Notes under the pieces: model-generated
Told to the model about the DNA's origin: nothing
The model's database searches: none
Seen by the model: the letters and a program-made list of their open reading frames with translations, nothing else
In this document: one piece after another, positions 16,786-24,854 of the stretch
Numbering within the stretch: the stretch's first letter is position 1
Layout of the letters: every line of letters begins with the position of its first letter
Program-made: the position numbers and the translations under genes
NCBI GenBank assembly: GCA_003278465.1
Contig: QCFC01000004.1
Location: 1-64,000 of the forward strand
Direction of reading: 5' to 3'
Source: Prochlorococcus sp. AG-363-B04
GTDB taxonomy: Bacteria > Cyanobacteriota > Cyanobacteriia > PCC-6307 > Cyanobiaceae
Length of the DNA: 64,000 nucleotides

Positions 16786-17025
16786 ATGCACATAATAACA
16801 ATTTTACTTTCAGTTATCTTAAGTTTTAGCTCTGTAGTCTTGGCTTATGAGGAAGATCAACTCAAAGAATGCATTATAGGTGTTAAGCGAAACCCTATTA
16901 CATTAGGAACTCCACAGAAATCAATTGAAGGTTTTTGTGACTGCTCATTGAAATTTATAGTTGATACAAGTCAAAAGGATGATATGGCAGCGATAAGAAT
17001 CTGTGCATCAGAAAATTTTGGTTAG
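16786..17025 (+). CDS. Small exported Cys protein
   Basis: 79 residues. A signal peptide (ITILLSVILSFSSVVLA) leads to a mature domain of about 58 residues with four Cys (LKECIIGVK, GFCDCSLKF, RICASENFG). The pattern suggests a disulfide-stabilised periplasmic protein. Function unknown. Confidence 0.65.
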   Translation: MHIITILLSVILSFSSVVLAYEEDQLKECIIGVKRNPITLGTPQKSIEGFCDCSLKFIVDTSQKDDMAAIRICASENFG

Positions 17026-17211
17026 GTATCTATGACCATAAGTCAAATCAATGGATTGTATTCTTAGTTTCTAATCGATTGAATAGCAGCCAAGTATCTA
17101 TTGTTAATCCATAATATAGAAATCTTTTCTCTCTAGTCTACTATTTTCAACGTATAAATTATTATATACGTATTTATTTCAATTCATTTGTAAATAATTA
17201 ACCTCCTCGTA

Positions 17212-17562
17212 TTAGAAGCCAGTAAGGGCGCCAAATATAAATAATAGTGCAATTACTAGCCCGCCTCCAATGTATAGAAGATTACCTGAATTTTTGTCCT
17301 GTTGATATCTCGGTATACCATCACCTACAGTTACAAGTGCGCCCCCATTTTTGTACCAAATCCAATCTCTAATTGGAGGTGTCTTAAGCAAATCATCTCT
17401 TGTAAGGCCTAAATTTAGTCTTTCAGATGCTGATAATAATACCTTAATCATCGATTCGGCATCATCGCATTTAGCAAGTGCCTCATTGGTTTTTTCAGCA
17501 CCATCAAGAGCCTTTACTAGTAGTTTCACCCTTTGAAGAACAGATAATGTTTTAGGATTCAT
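17212..17562 (-). CDS. Nif11-like domain protein, paralog 2, with C-terminal membrane anchor
   Basis: 116 residues. The first 75 are a Nif11-like domain nearly parallel to the protein at 11178-11513: MNPKTLSVLQRVKLLVKAL, LAKCDDAESMIKVLL, LGLTRDDLLKTPPIRDWIWY. The C-terminus differs completely: a polar linker (RYQQDKNSGN) and one transmembrane helix (LLYIGGGLVIALLFIFGAL). It is likely anchored with the Nif11 part in the cytosol. No modification enzyme, peptidase or transporter is adjacent. Confidence 0.75.
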   Translation of the reverse strand: MNPKTLSVLQRVKLLVKALDGAEKTNEALAKCDDAESMIKVLLSASERLNLGLTRDDLLKTPPIRDWIWYKNGGALVTVGDGIPRYQQDKNSGNLLYIGGGLVIALLFIFGALTGF

Positions 17563-17914
17563 AATAATTTTAAATAATGGTTTAATTCTGCTTTAGAAAC
17601 AGCGTAAACACTTTACGATCATGCGAACCATATAATAACTTATTATACGGTATGGCTTGATACCTTAAAAGTAAAATTTTGTCATTTATTAGCTTTATGA
17701 AATAGTTTTAATACAAATACTTCATAAATAATTTTTCAATCATTATTCGCTAGAAACTTATTTAACAAAGGATATTTTATTCTAATTCAGTAGATTTAGG
17801 TATTTTTATTATATTTAACTTGAGCGCCTTCTTTCTTTTATTTTTTCTTGGTCCATAATAATAATTGTTATTCCTTACAATCTAGAAAACTATATTGGCA
17901 TGGTTTTTTGATTA
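17563..17914. other. Intergenic stretch, nothing seen
   Basis: AT-rich DNA between the Nif11-like gene and the amber-interrupted frame. No gene, hairpin or repeat can be supported. Confidence 0.5.
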
Positions 17915-18094
17915 ATGAGCTTAGATAAGTACTTTTTCCTATCATGGATTGATCGTAAAAACCACAGAATTACAACCATTGAGTCGGTTGCTTTTTGCAA
18001 ATAGCCCATTCTAGCTGTATTCCATAATGGCAACAGATCTTGTAGCTTGTACGTTATAAGACCAAGGCTTATTACTAAGCATCTATTTATTTAG
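17915..18094 (+). pseudogene. Small ORF with in-frame amber codon
   Basis: ATG 17915 opens a frame that reads 29 residues (DKYFFLSWIDRKNHRITTIE) to TAG 18002, then continues for another 29 codons with protein-like sequence (LAVFHNGNRSCSLYVIRP) to TAG 18092. A TAG in place of a sense codon would account for the break. Either a real 29-residue peptide or a decayed 59-residue gene. Confidence 0.3.
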
Positions 18095-18135
18095 ATTTTG
18101 TAGCCATTGTCGGAATTATGCGCGAATATGTATAA

Positions 18136-18345
18136 ATGGAAAACTATTTACTCTTTGTTGCTGTACAGGACCAACTATGGAGGCCCTCTCATGCATTACT
18201 TTATTTGATTCTATTTTTAGGAGCACTTTTATTTGCTGGAGTAGGACTATCAGTCTTCTCCTTTTATGAGGATTATTATTGGGGTGATAGTGACTACCGT
18301 AACCAATTACGTTATAATGCTTCTCAAAAGAAAAAAAGAATATAG
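18136..18345 (+). CDS. 69-residue membrane protein
   Basis: One long hydrophobic segment (ALLYLILFLGALLFAGVGLSVFSF) is followed by an acidic aromatic stretch (YEDYYWGDSDY) and a basic end (SQKKKRI). The composition is clearly coding. It lies in the run of small membrane genes leading to pcb. Topology with the acidic aromatic patch outside the bilayer is inferred. The family is not recognised. Confidence 0.65.
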   Translation: MENYLLFVAVQDQLWRPSHALLYLILFLGALLFAGVGLSVFSFYEDYYWGDSDYRNQLRYNASQKKKRI

Positions 18346-18962
18346 GTTCTTTGCTTTGTTTTCGCGAAACTCATCAGTTTTGAATTAAAAATAAAGTTAA
18401 TAATGGTCTCAAGTAATTACACAAACTCTTTTGTCTTAAGCAAAAGCTATGTAGTTAAATTTAGTTCAATTATTATATTCTTATTTTCACTTATATCCTA
18501 TTGTTAATAGTATTGCTTTCATGGATCTATATACATTTATTTTGCTGTTTTAAGGATTGAGAATTTTCTATGTATATCTTAGCTAGAGCGCTGTTCAGTT
18601 CTTATATTCATTGCATTTCTAAGTATGTATTGTATTAACTTATTTAAAAAGTATCATAAACTCCTATAATAATAGGGTTTGATTTCTCAATACTGCAACT
18701 GTTAAATTTGGCTTGATTTTGAGTATATTTACTATCTTAAAAATTGTTTTAACAATTACCATCTCCACTCATCTGCTTACTACTTTTCATACTAGGTTAT
18801 TTAACCTATTCCGCCTGTTGCATCCTTTTATTCATTTGCAATTATATTTGAGTAGAAAGCCTTATCTCTTTTGGTTGATCATATTAAGTAGAACCAAAGG
18901 TAAAGCCAGTCTTTTTTTTTGTTGAATCTTGGCTAATCTCCTAACGACTGGAGATGTTCGCA
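18346..18962. other. Intergenic stretch with doubtful mini-ORF
   Basis: Contains a possible 34-codon ORF at 18403-18507 with a hydrophobic end, and the doubtful 70-codon track ORF 18713-18925, which looks like random AT-rich translation. No other signal. Confidence 0.4.
18403..18507 (+). CDS. Possible 34-residue membrane peptide
   Basis: ATG to TAA, with a polar N-terminal half and a hydrophobic C-terminal half (SSIIIFLFSLISYC). No Shine-Dalgarno was found. Listed because similar mini-genes surround it, but support is weak. Confidence 0.22.
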   Translation: MVSSNYTNSFVLSKSYVVKFSSIIIFLFSLISYC

Positions 18963-19169
18963 ATGAGTAATGAACAATTGATTGTAATTCTTCTGACTGC
19001 CTCCATAGTCATGATTACTTTCGCGCCAACAGTAATTTTAGCCCCTATCAAGGGTTGTTCTACTGATCAGCAGATCCTTAAATGGGCAGGAATTATTTTT
19101 ATTGTAATGGCGGGGGCTTGTGCCTATCTTTATATTGAGGTATTAGACCTTACCAAACAACTCATCTAA
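18963..19169 (+). CDS. 68-residue membrane protein
   Basis: Started at MSNEQLIV rather than three codons upstream, because GGAG lies about 10 nt before this ATG and only 2 nt before the upstream one. Two hydrophobic spans (LIVILLTASIVMITFA and WAGIIFIVMAGACAYLYI) are separated by a polar loop (KGCSTDQQILK). Probably an inner or thylakoid membrane protein with both ends on the same side. Unknown function. Confidence 0.65.
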   Translation: MSNEQLIVILLTASIVMITFAPTVILAPIKGCSTDQQILKWAGIIFIVMAGACAYLYIEVLDLTKQLI

Positions 19170-19225
19170 GGCCCGTTTCTTTTTTGGTAATTAAAGTTCA
19201 ATTATTCATCCTTTTATTTAAATAG

Positions 19226-19423
19226 ATGAGCAATCCCTCTAACGATTTCAATGACCCGTCTAATCAAAACAAAATGAACACTGATAAAGAATCAAAGACA
19301 TTTTTTTCTATTTTTGGTTATGAGTTTGTAGCCCCAGCCGGAATGAAAAGACCAAGGCTTATTTTTGCATCTCTAATACTCTTAAACGCATTATTATTTT
19401 TCTTTCTAAAAAGTTTTTTATAA
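19226..19423 (+). CDS. 65-residue tail-anchored membrane protein
   Basis: A polar Asn/Asp-rich N-terminus (SNPSNDFNDPSNQNK), a conserved-looking motif FFSIFGYEFVAPAGMKRPRL and a single C-terminal span (IFASLILLNALLFFFL). It starts 56 bp after the previous small membrane gene, so the two may be cotranscribed. No known family. Confidence 0.65.
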   Translation: MSNPSNDFNDPSNQNKMNTDKESKTFFSIFGYEFVAPAGMKRPRLIFASLILLNALLFFFLKSFL

Positions 19424-19488
19424 ATTTGACCTCAAAGGGTTTACATTATATCTATATGCGTTACCTATAAGATAGGTAAATTATTATT

Positions 19489-19617
19489 ATGTTTCAGGAA
19501 CTTGAGATTATCCTCGTTGCAATACTTTTAATGATTTCTCTTAATTCTACAGAATTATGGATTAGAAGATTAGGAATAGTTCTTACAGGAATTGGACTTT
19601 TTATAGCTCTACTATGA
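19489..19617 (+). CDS. 42-residue membrane mini-protein
   Basis: Too short for the track. Two hydrophobic stretches (LEIILVAILLMISL and LGIVLTGIGLFIALL) flank a short polar turn with a Trp-Ile-Arg-Arg motif (TELWIRRLG). The positive-inside rule puts the loop in the cytosol. It follows the two preceding small membrane genes in the same orientation. Confidence 0.5.
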   Translation: MFQELEIILVAILLMISLNSTELWIRRLGIVLTGIGLFIALL

Positions 19618-19740
19618 AGCTTGTTTTCTTTCGCTTTACTACTAGTATGAAATGATAAGCTAATTAAATAATTTAAAGATTTAAGTACATTTAAAATAAA
19701 CTATATCTAGTATCAAACGTAGATTGATTCTGCTTCGGTC

Positions 19741-20109
19741 TTGAGAATTAATAAATCAGATTTTACTTGGCCTCCATGCAAAGCGTGGACTAGTAGAGAC
19801 CCTATCAATGGTTTTAGGCATTTTGTAGCTATAAATTATGGTGGTAAAGAAAAATTTCGTTGGGTTCATATGGTATCTGTATTAAATGGTGAAATTCGTT
19901 TTAATATCTTATGGCAAGAAATGTTAAATTCCAGGAAATGGACTATTGGATGGTTGAGAGTACCAAAAACTGATTCAATAGCCTTACCAAGTAAACGTTC
20001 TAACAATAAATTTCTTAAGAATTCATCGTCAAGAATTTGTTTACATCCATCTCTAGACTCTGGATTAATAATACCTTTAGAGAGTACAAATTACCGTGGT
20101 TGGTTTTAG
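19741..20109 (+). CDS. TIGR02450-family Trp-rich protein
   Basis: 122 residues from TTG. The first 80 match the small Trp-rich cyanobacterial family TIGR02450: FTWPPCKAWTSRDPINGFRHF, then FRWVHMVSVLNGEIRFNILW and a NSRKWTIGWLRVP end. The C-terminal 40 residues are a basic Ser-rich extension not needed by the domain. Cytosolic, function unknown. Confidence 0.75.
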   Translation: MRINKSDFTWPPCKAWTSRDPINGFRHFVAINYGGKEKFRWVHMVSVLNGEIRFNILWQEMLNSRKWTIGWLRVPKTDSIALPSKRSNNKFLKNSSSRICLHPSLDSGLIIPLESTNYRGWF

Positions 20110-20397
20110 CATGCAAAACAATCATTTAGTTTTGCTCTTTTGAGTAGTTTTACTTGATGCTTCAATTATTATATTACCTTGAATATTACTTATTAAGTAT
20201 TTTGTGTTGAGTTTATTTTTAATAGGAGATTTTCAATAGTGTTAGTAACGGTGTAGGTATTCCTTTAATTGGATGGTGATTTAGTTTATAAAATTATATT
20301 AGATCAGCATGATCTTTAAATGACAATTTTTAATTCATCCTATTTTTGTTTTAAAGAGAATAATACTAATTTTTTATAGGTGGTAACTTAATTACCA
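20110..20397. other. Intergenic stretch, nothing seen
   Basis: AT-rich spacer between the TIGR02450 gene and the convergent mini-gene at 20398. No hairpin or frame can be supported. Confidence 0.45.
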
Positions 20398-20547
20398 TCA
20401 CATAAGTTCTGATGGAAGATCTGGAATTAGATTTTTAAAATATGTAGTTAAAAACCATAAAGCCACAATATTTCCCAGCATCGCCAGGGCAAATCGGACT
20501 CTTAGGTCCTTGACTAAAGGTAATACTGCTTCCCAAAGCTTTAGCAT
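20398..20547 (-). CDS. 49-residue membrane protein
   Basis: ATG-started ORF: an amphipathic N-terminus (LKLWEAVLPLVKDLRVRF), one hydrophobic span (ALAMLGNIVALWFLTTYF) and a short polar end (IPDLPSELM). The composition and charge pattern (Arg just before the span) are natural for a small membrane protein. An overlapping minus-strand frame starting near 20588 is also open and Cys-containing; the membrane frame is preferred. Confidence 0.5.
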   Translation of the reverse strand: MLKLWEAVLPLVKDLRVRFALAMLGNIVALWFLTTYFKNLIPDLPSELM

Positions 20548-20784
20548 TTAATTTTGGTACCAACTTACCTAATTTAGTGCACGACATGGACTTTAGGGAA
20601 GTCTTAGGGGGATTTAGGTATAATCTGTATTTTATAAACTTCCTTGTTTAGGTTTGGCGTTTGTATCAGTTTAACGTCATGAGTACATAATAGTTAGGAA
20701 TAAATATCATTCAATTATAGAATTAAATAAATATATTAATTAACTAGAAGCTATCCTTTAAAGGCTTACTAAAGCGATATCCTC

Positions 20785-21006
20785 TTACATTGTTTTTCCT
20801 GTGAAGAAGGTGTGAACAGCTGGTATTGACCGATCTAATAAAACAGCAATCACCACAAGAAGATTTAAGCCAACAACCATGGCACCAGTAAAGAGAGTTT
20901 GCTTGCTACTAGTGTAATCCCATTTCTGTGGCGCTTCTTGGCCAGAATCAGATGTTTTTTGATTATTTGGGTTTTGATCTGCCATTGAAAAGCTTGATTC
21001 ATCCAT
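20785..21006 (-). CDS. Small single-span membrane protein
   Basis: 73 residues, or 66 if started at the second Met (MADQNPNN, ATG 20985). A polar Gln/Asn/Ser-rich N-terminus is followed by KWDYTSSKQTLFTGAM and one hydrophobic span (VVGLNLLVVIAVLLD), then a short tail (PAVHTFFTGKTM). It lies divergently upstream of pcb. No known family; the Trp-Asp-Tyr start of the second half is distinctive. Confidence 0.65.
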   Translation of the reverse strand: MDESSFSMADQNPNNQKTSDSGQEAPQKWDYTSSKQTLFTGAMVVGLNLLVVIAVLLDRSIPAVHTFFTGKTM

Positions 21007-21385
21007 CTCATAGCATTATGCAGCACTTTGAGCTTTATGTTTTTACATAAAGCTTGATCTAAGTTTTTATCCACTGACAAAAGATCAATGCTCAAGAACA
21101 TTGTGGCTTTCTATCGAAAAGCAATGAGAGAGAGTCATATCAACGATTAATTAAAATACTCATGAACTAAATAACCTGCTGTATTTTCTAGTAGACAACT
21201 ATAGACGTGTTTTCTAACGCAGATGTAATGCCGTGGATTATGACTGAAATTCAAACTAGGTATTTTCACATCTCATTTACAGAATGTAAAAGTCTTGTGA
21301 CAGCAATTACGAAAGATCACCACTCTTGTGAGCTGATCCGAGTAGTGTCATAGCGACTTGCTGGCTTGCACTTTTAAAGATGTCA
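21007..21385. other. Divergent promoter region upstream of pcb
   Basis: 380 bp without a gene, between the small membrane protein (minus) and pcb (plus). It must carry the pcb promoter and probably a long 5' leader. No box or hairpin is clear enough to assign. Confidence 0.5.
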
Positions 21386-22438
21386 ATGCAGACCTATGGA
21401 AATCCAGACGTCACCTATGGGTGGTGGGCTGGTAATTCTGTGGTTACCAACCAGTCAGGACGATTTATTTCCTCGCATGCTGCGCATACAGGATTGATCG
21501 CTTGGGCTGCTGGTGCTAACACCCTTTTTGAATTGTCTAAGTTTGATCCCTCAGTGCCTATGGGCAATCAGGGGTTAGTAACACTCCCTCACTTGGCTGG
21601 TATAGGAATTGGTTTCGATGAAGCTGGTGCTTGGACAGGAGCCGGGGTAGTAACAATAGGTTTACTTCACCTCATTGTTTCAATGGTCTATGGAGCTGGA
21701 GGACTCTTGCATGCGATTTATTTCCCTGAAGACATGCAAGACAGCGAAGTACTTCAAGCTAAGAAATTTAAACTTGAATGGGATAACCCAGATAACCAGA
21801 CCTTCATCCTTGGTCACCACTTGGTTTTATTTGGCATAGCAAACATATGGTTTGTTGAATGGGCAAGGATTCACGGCATTTACGACCCTGCATTAGATGC
21901 TGTAAGACAAGTTCAGTACAACCTAGATGTCTCAGCAATTTGGAATCATCAGTTTGATTTTTTAACCATTGATAGCCTTGAGGATGTTATGGGAGGACAT
22001 GCCTTCCTAGCTTTCTGGCAAATTATTGGTGGTGCTTTCCATATAGCAACCAAGCAAATTGGTGAGTACACGGAGTTCAAGGGATCAGGACTTCTTTCTG
22101 CTGAAGCAATTCTCTCTTGGTCATTAGCCGGAATTGGCTGGATGGCAATAGTTGCAGCCTTCTGGTGTGCCCAAAACACAACTGTTTATCCAGTTGAGTT
22201 TTATGGAGAACCATTGGCCTTTAAATTTGTGGTGTCTCCTTATTGGATTGATACAGCTGATTTGCCAGGTGGTTTGCATACCTCAAGAGCGTGGCTAACA
22301 AATGTCCATTACTACCTTGGCTTCTTCTATATTCAAGGACATTTGTTCCATGCCTTAAGAGCTATGGGATTTGACTTCAAGAGAATCAGAAGTGCTCTAA
22401 ATAACATGGATAGCGCTTCTGTGACTTTGAATGGTTGA
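21386..22438 (+). CDS. pcb: Divinyl-chlorophyll a/b-binding light-harvesting protein Pcb
   Basis: 350 residues from MQTYGNPDVTYGWW, chosen over the track start two codons upstream because Pcb proteins begin MQTYGNP. The protein has six membrane helices with paired His (SSHAAHTGLIAW, GLLHLIVSMVYG, ILGHHLVLFGIAN, GGAFHIATKQIG, NVHYYLGFFYIQGHLFHAL), the antenna-type chlorophyll ligands of the PsbC/IsiA/Pcb superfamily. It lacks the large lumenal loop of PsbC. It binds chlorophyll around a photosystem in the thylakoid. A perfect hairpin follows at 22490. The paralog type (PcbA to PcbH) cannot be decided here. Confidence 0.95.
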   Translation: MQTYGNPDVTYGWWAGNSVVTNQSGRFISSHAAHTGLIAWAAGANTLFELSKFDPSVPMGNQGLVTLPHLAGIGIGFDEAGAWTGAGVVTIGLLHLIVSMVYGAGGLLHAIYFPEDMQDSEVLQAKKFKLEWDNPDNQTFILGHHLVLFGIANIWFVEWARIHGIYDPALDAVRQVQYNLDVSAIWNHQFDFLTIDSLEDVMGGHAFLAFWQIIGGAFHIATKQIGEYTEFKGSGLLSAEAILSWSLAGIGWMAIVAAFWCAQNTTVYPVEFYGEPLAFKFVVSPYWIDTADLPGGLHTSRAWLTNVHYYLGFFYIQGHLFHALRAMGFDFKRIRSALNNMDSASVTLNG

Positions 22439-22489
22439 ATCTAATTATTAGATAGATAAAGATTAATTTAACAGAGATTATTACCCAAT

Positions 22490-22538
22490 ACTCAAACTAT
22501 AAAACCTTGCTATCACAGCAAGGTTTTATAGTTTGAGT
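22490..22538 (+). terminator. Perfect 22-bp-stem hairpin downstream of pcb
   Basis: ACTCAAACTATAAAACCTTGCT at 22490-22511 pairs perfectly with its complement at 22517-22538, loop ATCAC. ATTCTCTTATTT follows. The stem is unusually long for a terminator and begins about 50 bp after the pcb stop. It may protect the 3' end of a highly expressed mRNA as well as stop transcription; that is inference. Confidence 0.8.
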
Positions 22539-22750
22539 ATTCTCTTATTTATAAATAAAAAATTGAATAATTAAAAGTATTATAGATTTTTTACTTTTTT
22601 AATTTTCGATTTATTTAAAACTATCAGTTCCTGATTATATAAATATATGATCAATGCTTTATATAGCGTCTCCATAGTAGAGTGCACTATATATAGTAGT
22701 TGCATCCATATGGTCTTTACCGCTTTTATGGGATGCGTGGAAGGATGTAA
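22539..22750. other. Spacer between pcb hairpin and mini-gene
   Basis: AT-rich spacer. It contains short direct and inverted repeats (TAGTAGAGTGCACTATATATAGTAGTTGC). No gene. Confidence 0.35.
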
Positions 22751-22894
22751 ATGAACTACAAGCTTTGGCAGTCTTCAGAGTCATTATTAGTACAGACTGC
22801 AGAACCTGAGGAATTAATTGGAAATGACATTCACATGAAATTAGGGCTAGCAGAATATTTTCTTCATGCTATTGCTTTACTTCTTCTGGTATAA
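22751..22894 (+). CDS. 47-residue membrane protein
   Basis: Below the track cutoff. A soluble N-terminus (NYKLWQSSESLLVQTAEPEE) leads to a hydrophobic end (LAEYFLHAIALLLLV). The Glu-rich linker and single C-terminal span fit a tail-anchored protein. Unknown function; it lies between pcb and gltS in the same orientation. Confidence 0.5.
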   Translation: MNYKLWQSSESLLVQTAEPEELIGNDIHMKLGLAEYFLHAIALLLLV

Positions 22895-23070
22895 GTCCTC
22901 ATTTATTTGATTTAATCCTTATGCTTGTTTGTTTTGTCGAGAGCTAGATAATTTCAAGTAGGTTAACCTTGAAAAAGTTTCATCTGTAATTACTGCACAA
23001 AGCATTTTTTTTAATAAAATGATTATGCATCATTACTTTTTTATTTAGTTAAGCTCTTTGATTTGTAATA

Positions 23071-24471
23071 ATGAGTTTCCTATTTAATTCACTAATTGAA
23101 GATTTGAGCCATCCGTCTACTTTAATTACTCTGTTTTTATCATTTGGCGGGTTAGGTTTTTTGATTCTCCTTTTAATATTAAGTAGACGTTTTGATTTTG
23201 CACTAAGACTAGAGAAATTTGGTATTCCAAGCGCCCTTTTAGTTGGATTAATTGTACTTTTGCTTGGACCATACGGATTGATTCCATTATTGCCAGCAGA
23301 AGTTACAGATTTATGGGTTCAATTACCAGCACCATTAGTAACATTGGTATTTGCAACATTAATGCTTGGGAGACCGCTTCCAAATGCCAAGGGACTTTGG
23401 CAACCAGTTGCGGCACAGACTTTGTTAGGACTACTTTTAGGCTTTGGTCAGTATTTGGTCGGTGGGCTTGTTGTTATTTTTTTTCTGATTCCTCGTTTTG
23501 AGGTTACTCCTTTAATGGGTTGCTTAATAGAAGTTGGGTTTGAAGGTGGTCATGGTGCTGCATCTGTTATGGGAGAAAGTTTTCGATCCTTAGGATTTGA
23601 TGGTGGTAAAGATCTGGGATATGCAATGGCTACCGTTGGCCTCCTTGCATCAACTCTTTTAGGTAGTTGCTTGCTGATAATTGGACGTCTCTTTGGATGG
23701 GTTACTACTTCAAAGAGTAATGCAACTAATTCAATGAGTTCGCGAGACAAAACACTAACCTTAATTGACCAAGTTAGATCACTATTAGTTAACTTTTTAG
23801 TAGTCGGATGTGCTATTTGCATAGCTATATTAGGGCTTTATATTTTACATCTGTTTTCACCATATGTTGGGGATGTCAGTCGTCAGGTTATAAATGCATT
23901 CCCAGTTTTTCCTCTGGCTTTAGCAGGATCATTTGTAATGAGATTTCTCTTAGAGAAATTTGACAAAACGGCATTGATAGATAATTTGTTGCAGAGAGAG
24001 GTAGGCATTTTGGCTACTGATCTTCTAATAACTACATCTATAGCTAGTCTTAACCTACCGTTATTGTTAAATGAATGGTTTTCATTGTTTGTTTTATCTT
24101 CAGTAGGGTTACTTTGGAATTTAATTGGAATGTTAATTATTGGTAGATATACCTTGCCCAACGAATGGTTTGAACGTTCTTTAACAGAATTTGGAAATGC
24201 TACTGGTGTTGCAGCAAGTGGTCTTCTTCTCTTGAGATTAGCTGATCCATTGAATTTAACTAGAACATTGCCAATCTTCTCTATTAAGCAACTATTTCTT
24301 CAGCCTTTGCTGTCTGGAGGATTAATTACTGTAATAGCTCCAATTCTTGTAACAAGGTTTGGCATCGTAACTTGGACTGAGATCAGTGGTTTCCTAACTT
24401 TTGTCTTTATCGTATTAGCCTTGAGTTTGCAAATTTTTTCAAATAAGGAGTTGAACCTAACTACTGATTAA
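23071..24471 (+). CDS. gltS: Sodium/glutamate symporter, GltS family
   Basis: 466 residues, about ten membrane helices, close to the usual GltS length. Family features include an N-terminal helical hairpin with LGPYGLIPL, the re-entrant-loop region GCLIEVGFEGGHGAASVMGE and its repeat near NATGVAASGLLLLRL. GltS imports glutamate with Na+. With Ggt and the amino-acid ABC transporter it adds to amino-acid nitrogen uptake. The specificity is inferred from the family. The antisense track ORFs at 23550-24161 are shadows. Confidence 0.85.
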   Translation: MSFLFNSLIEDLSHPSTLITLFLSFGGLGFLILLLILSRRFDFALRLEKFGIPSALLVGLIVLLLGPYGLIPLLPAEVTDLWVQLPAPLVTLVFATLMLGRPLPNAKGLWQPVAAQTLLGLLLGFGQYLVGGLVVIFFLIPRFEVTPLMGCLIEVGFEGGHGAASVMGESFRSLGFDGGKDLGYAMATVGLLASTLLGSCLLIIGRLFGWVTTSKSNATNSMSSRDKTLTLIDQVRSLLVNFLVVGCAICIAILGLYILHLFSPYVGDVSRQVINAFPVFPLALAGSFVMRFLLEKFDKTALIDNLLQREVGILATDLLITTSIASLNLPLLLNEWFSLFVLSSVGLLWNLIGMLIIGRYTLPNEWFERSLTEFGNATGVAASGLLLLRLADPLNLTRTLPIFSIKQLFLQPLLSGGLITVIAPILVTRFGIVTWTEISGFLTFVFIVLALSLQIFSNKELNLTTD

Positions 24472-24528
24472 TGCTTACTTTACTTTTTTGATTTAGGTGC
24501 TTTTAATGGAGTAATTTCATATCATCTA

Positions 24529-24789
24529 ATGACTCCTAAGCAAGAAAGAGAAGTACCATATCAGGAGGTTAAGGAAAAATGGTTTAAGAGTCATTTACTT
24601 GATAGAGAAATAGAGCTACGAGAACTTTACCTTTTACCTCAGGAAGATCTTGATCTGATCATGGCAGAAACTGCAGAGCTAAGAAGCGATCCTTCTAATA
24701 GAGAGAGAAATATGGGTAAGTTTTGTACAGCCGGCTATTTTCTACAATTAGCTAAAATTATTGATGGAAGAAGAGACAATAATGAATAG
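24529..24789 (+). CDS. Conserved-looking acidic hypothetical protein
   Basis: 86 residues, strongly charged and helical (YQEVKEKWFKSHLLDREIEL, PQEDLDLIMAETAELRSD), soluble. It starts 58 bp after gltS on the same strand and may be cotranscribed. The codon pattern is clearly coding. I do not recognise the family. A 26-codon ORF (24782-24862) overlaps its end and is not supported. Confidence 0.65.
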   Translation: MTPKQEREVPYQEVKEKWFKSHLLDREIELRELYLLPQEDLDLIMAETAELRSDPSNRERNMGKFCTAGYFLQLAKIIDGRRDNNE

Positions 24790-24854
24790 TTCACAAGCTA
24801 TTAACACTTATTTACCTAAATATCATCCTAGATGGGACTTCACAAATGAAGATA

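Noticed and set aside
11178-17562. Lanthipeptide (prochlorosin) precursors
   Set aside because: The Nif11-like proteins have no Gly-Gly type cleavage site followed by a Cys/Ser/Thr core, and no LanM is in the window.
18713-18925. 70-residue hydrophobic plus-strand ORF
   Set aside because: TTG start, Leu/Ile/Thr/Phe composition expected from random AT-rich sequence, no ribosome-binding site.
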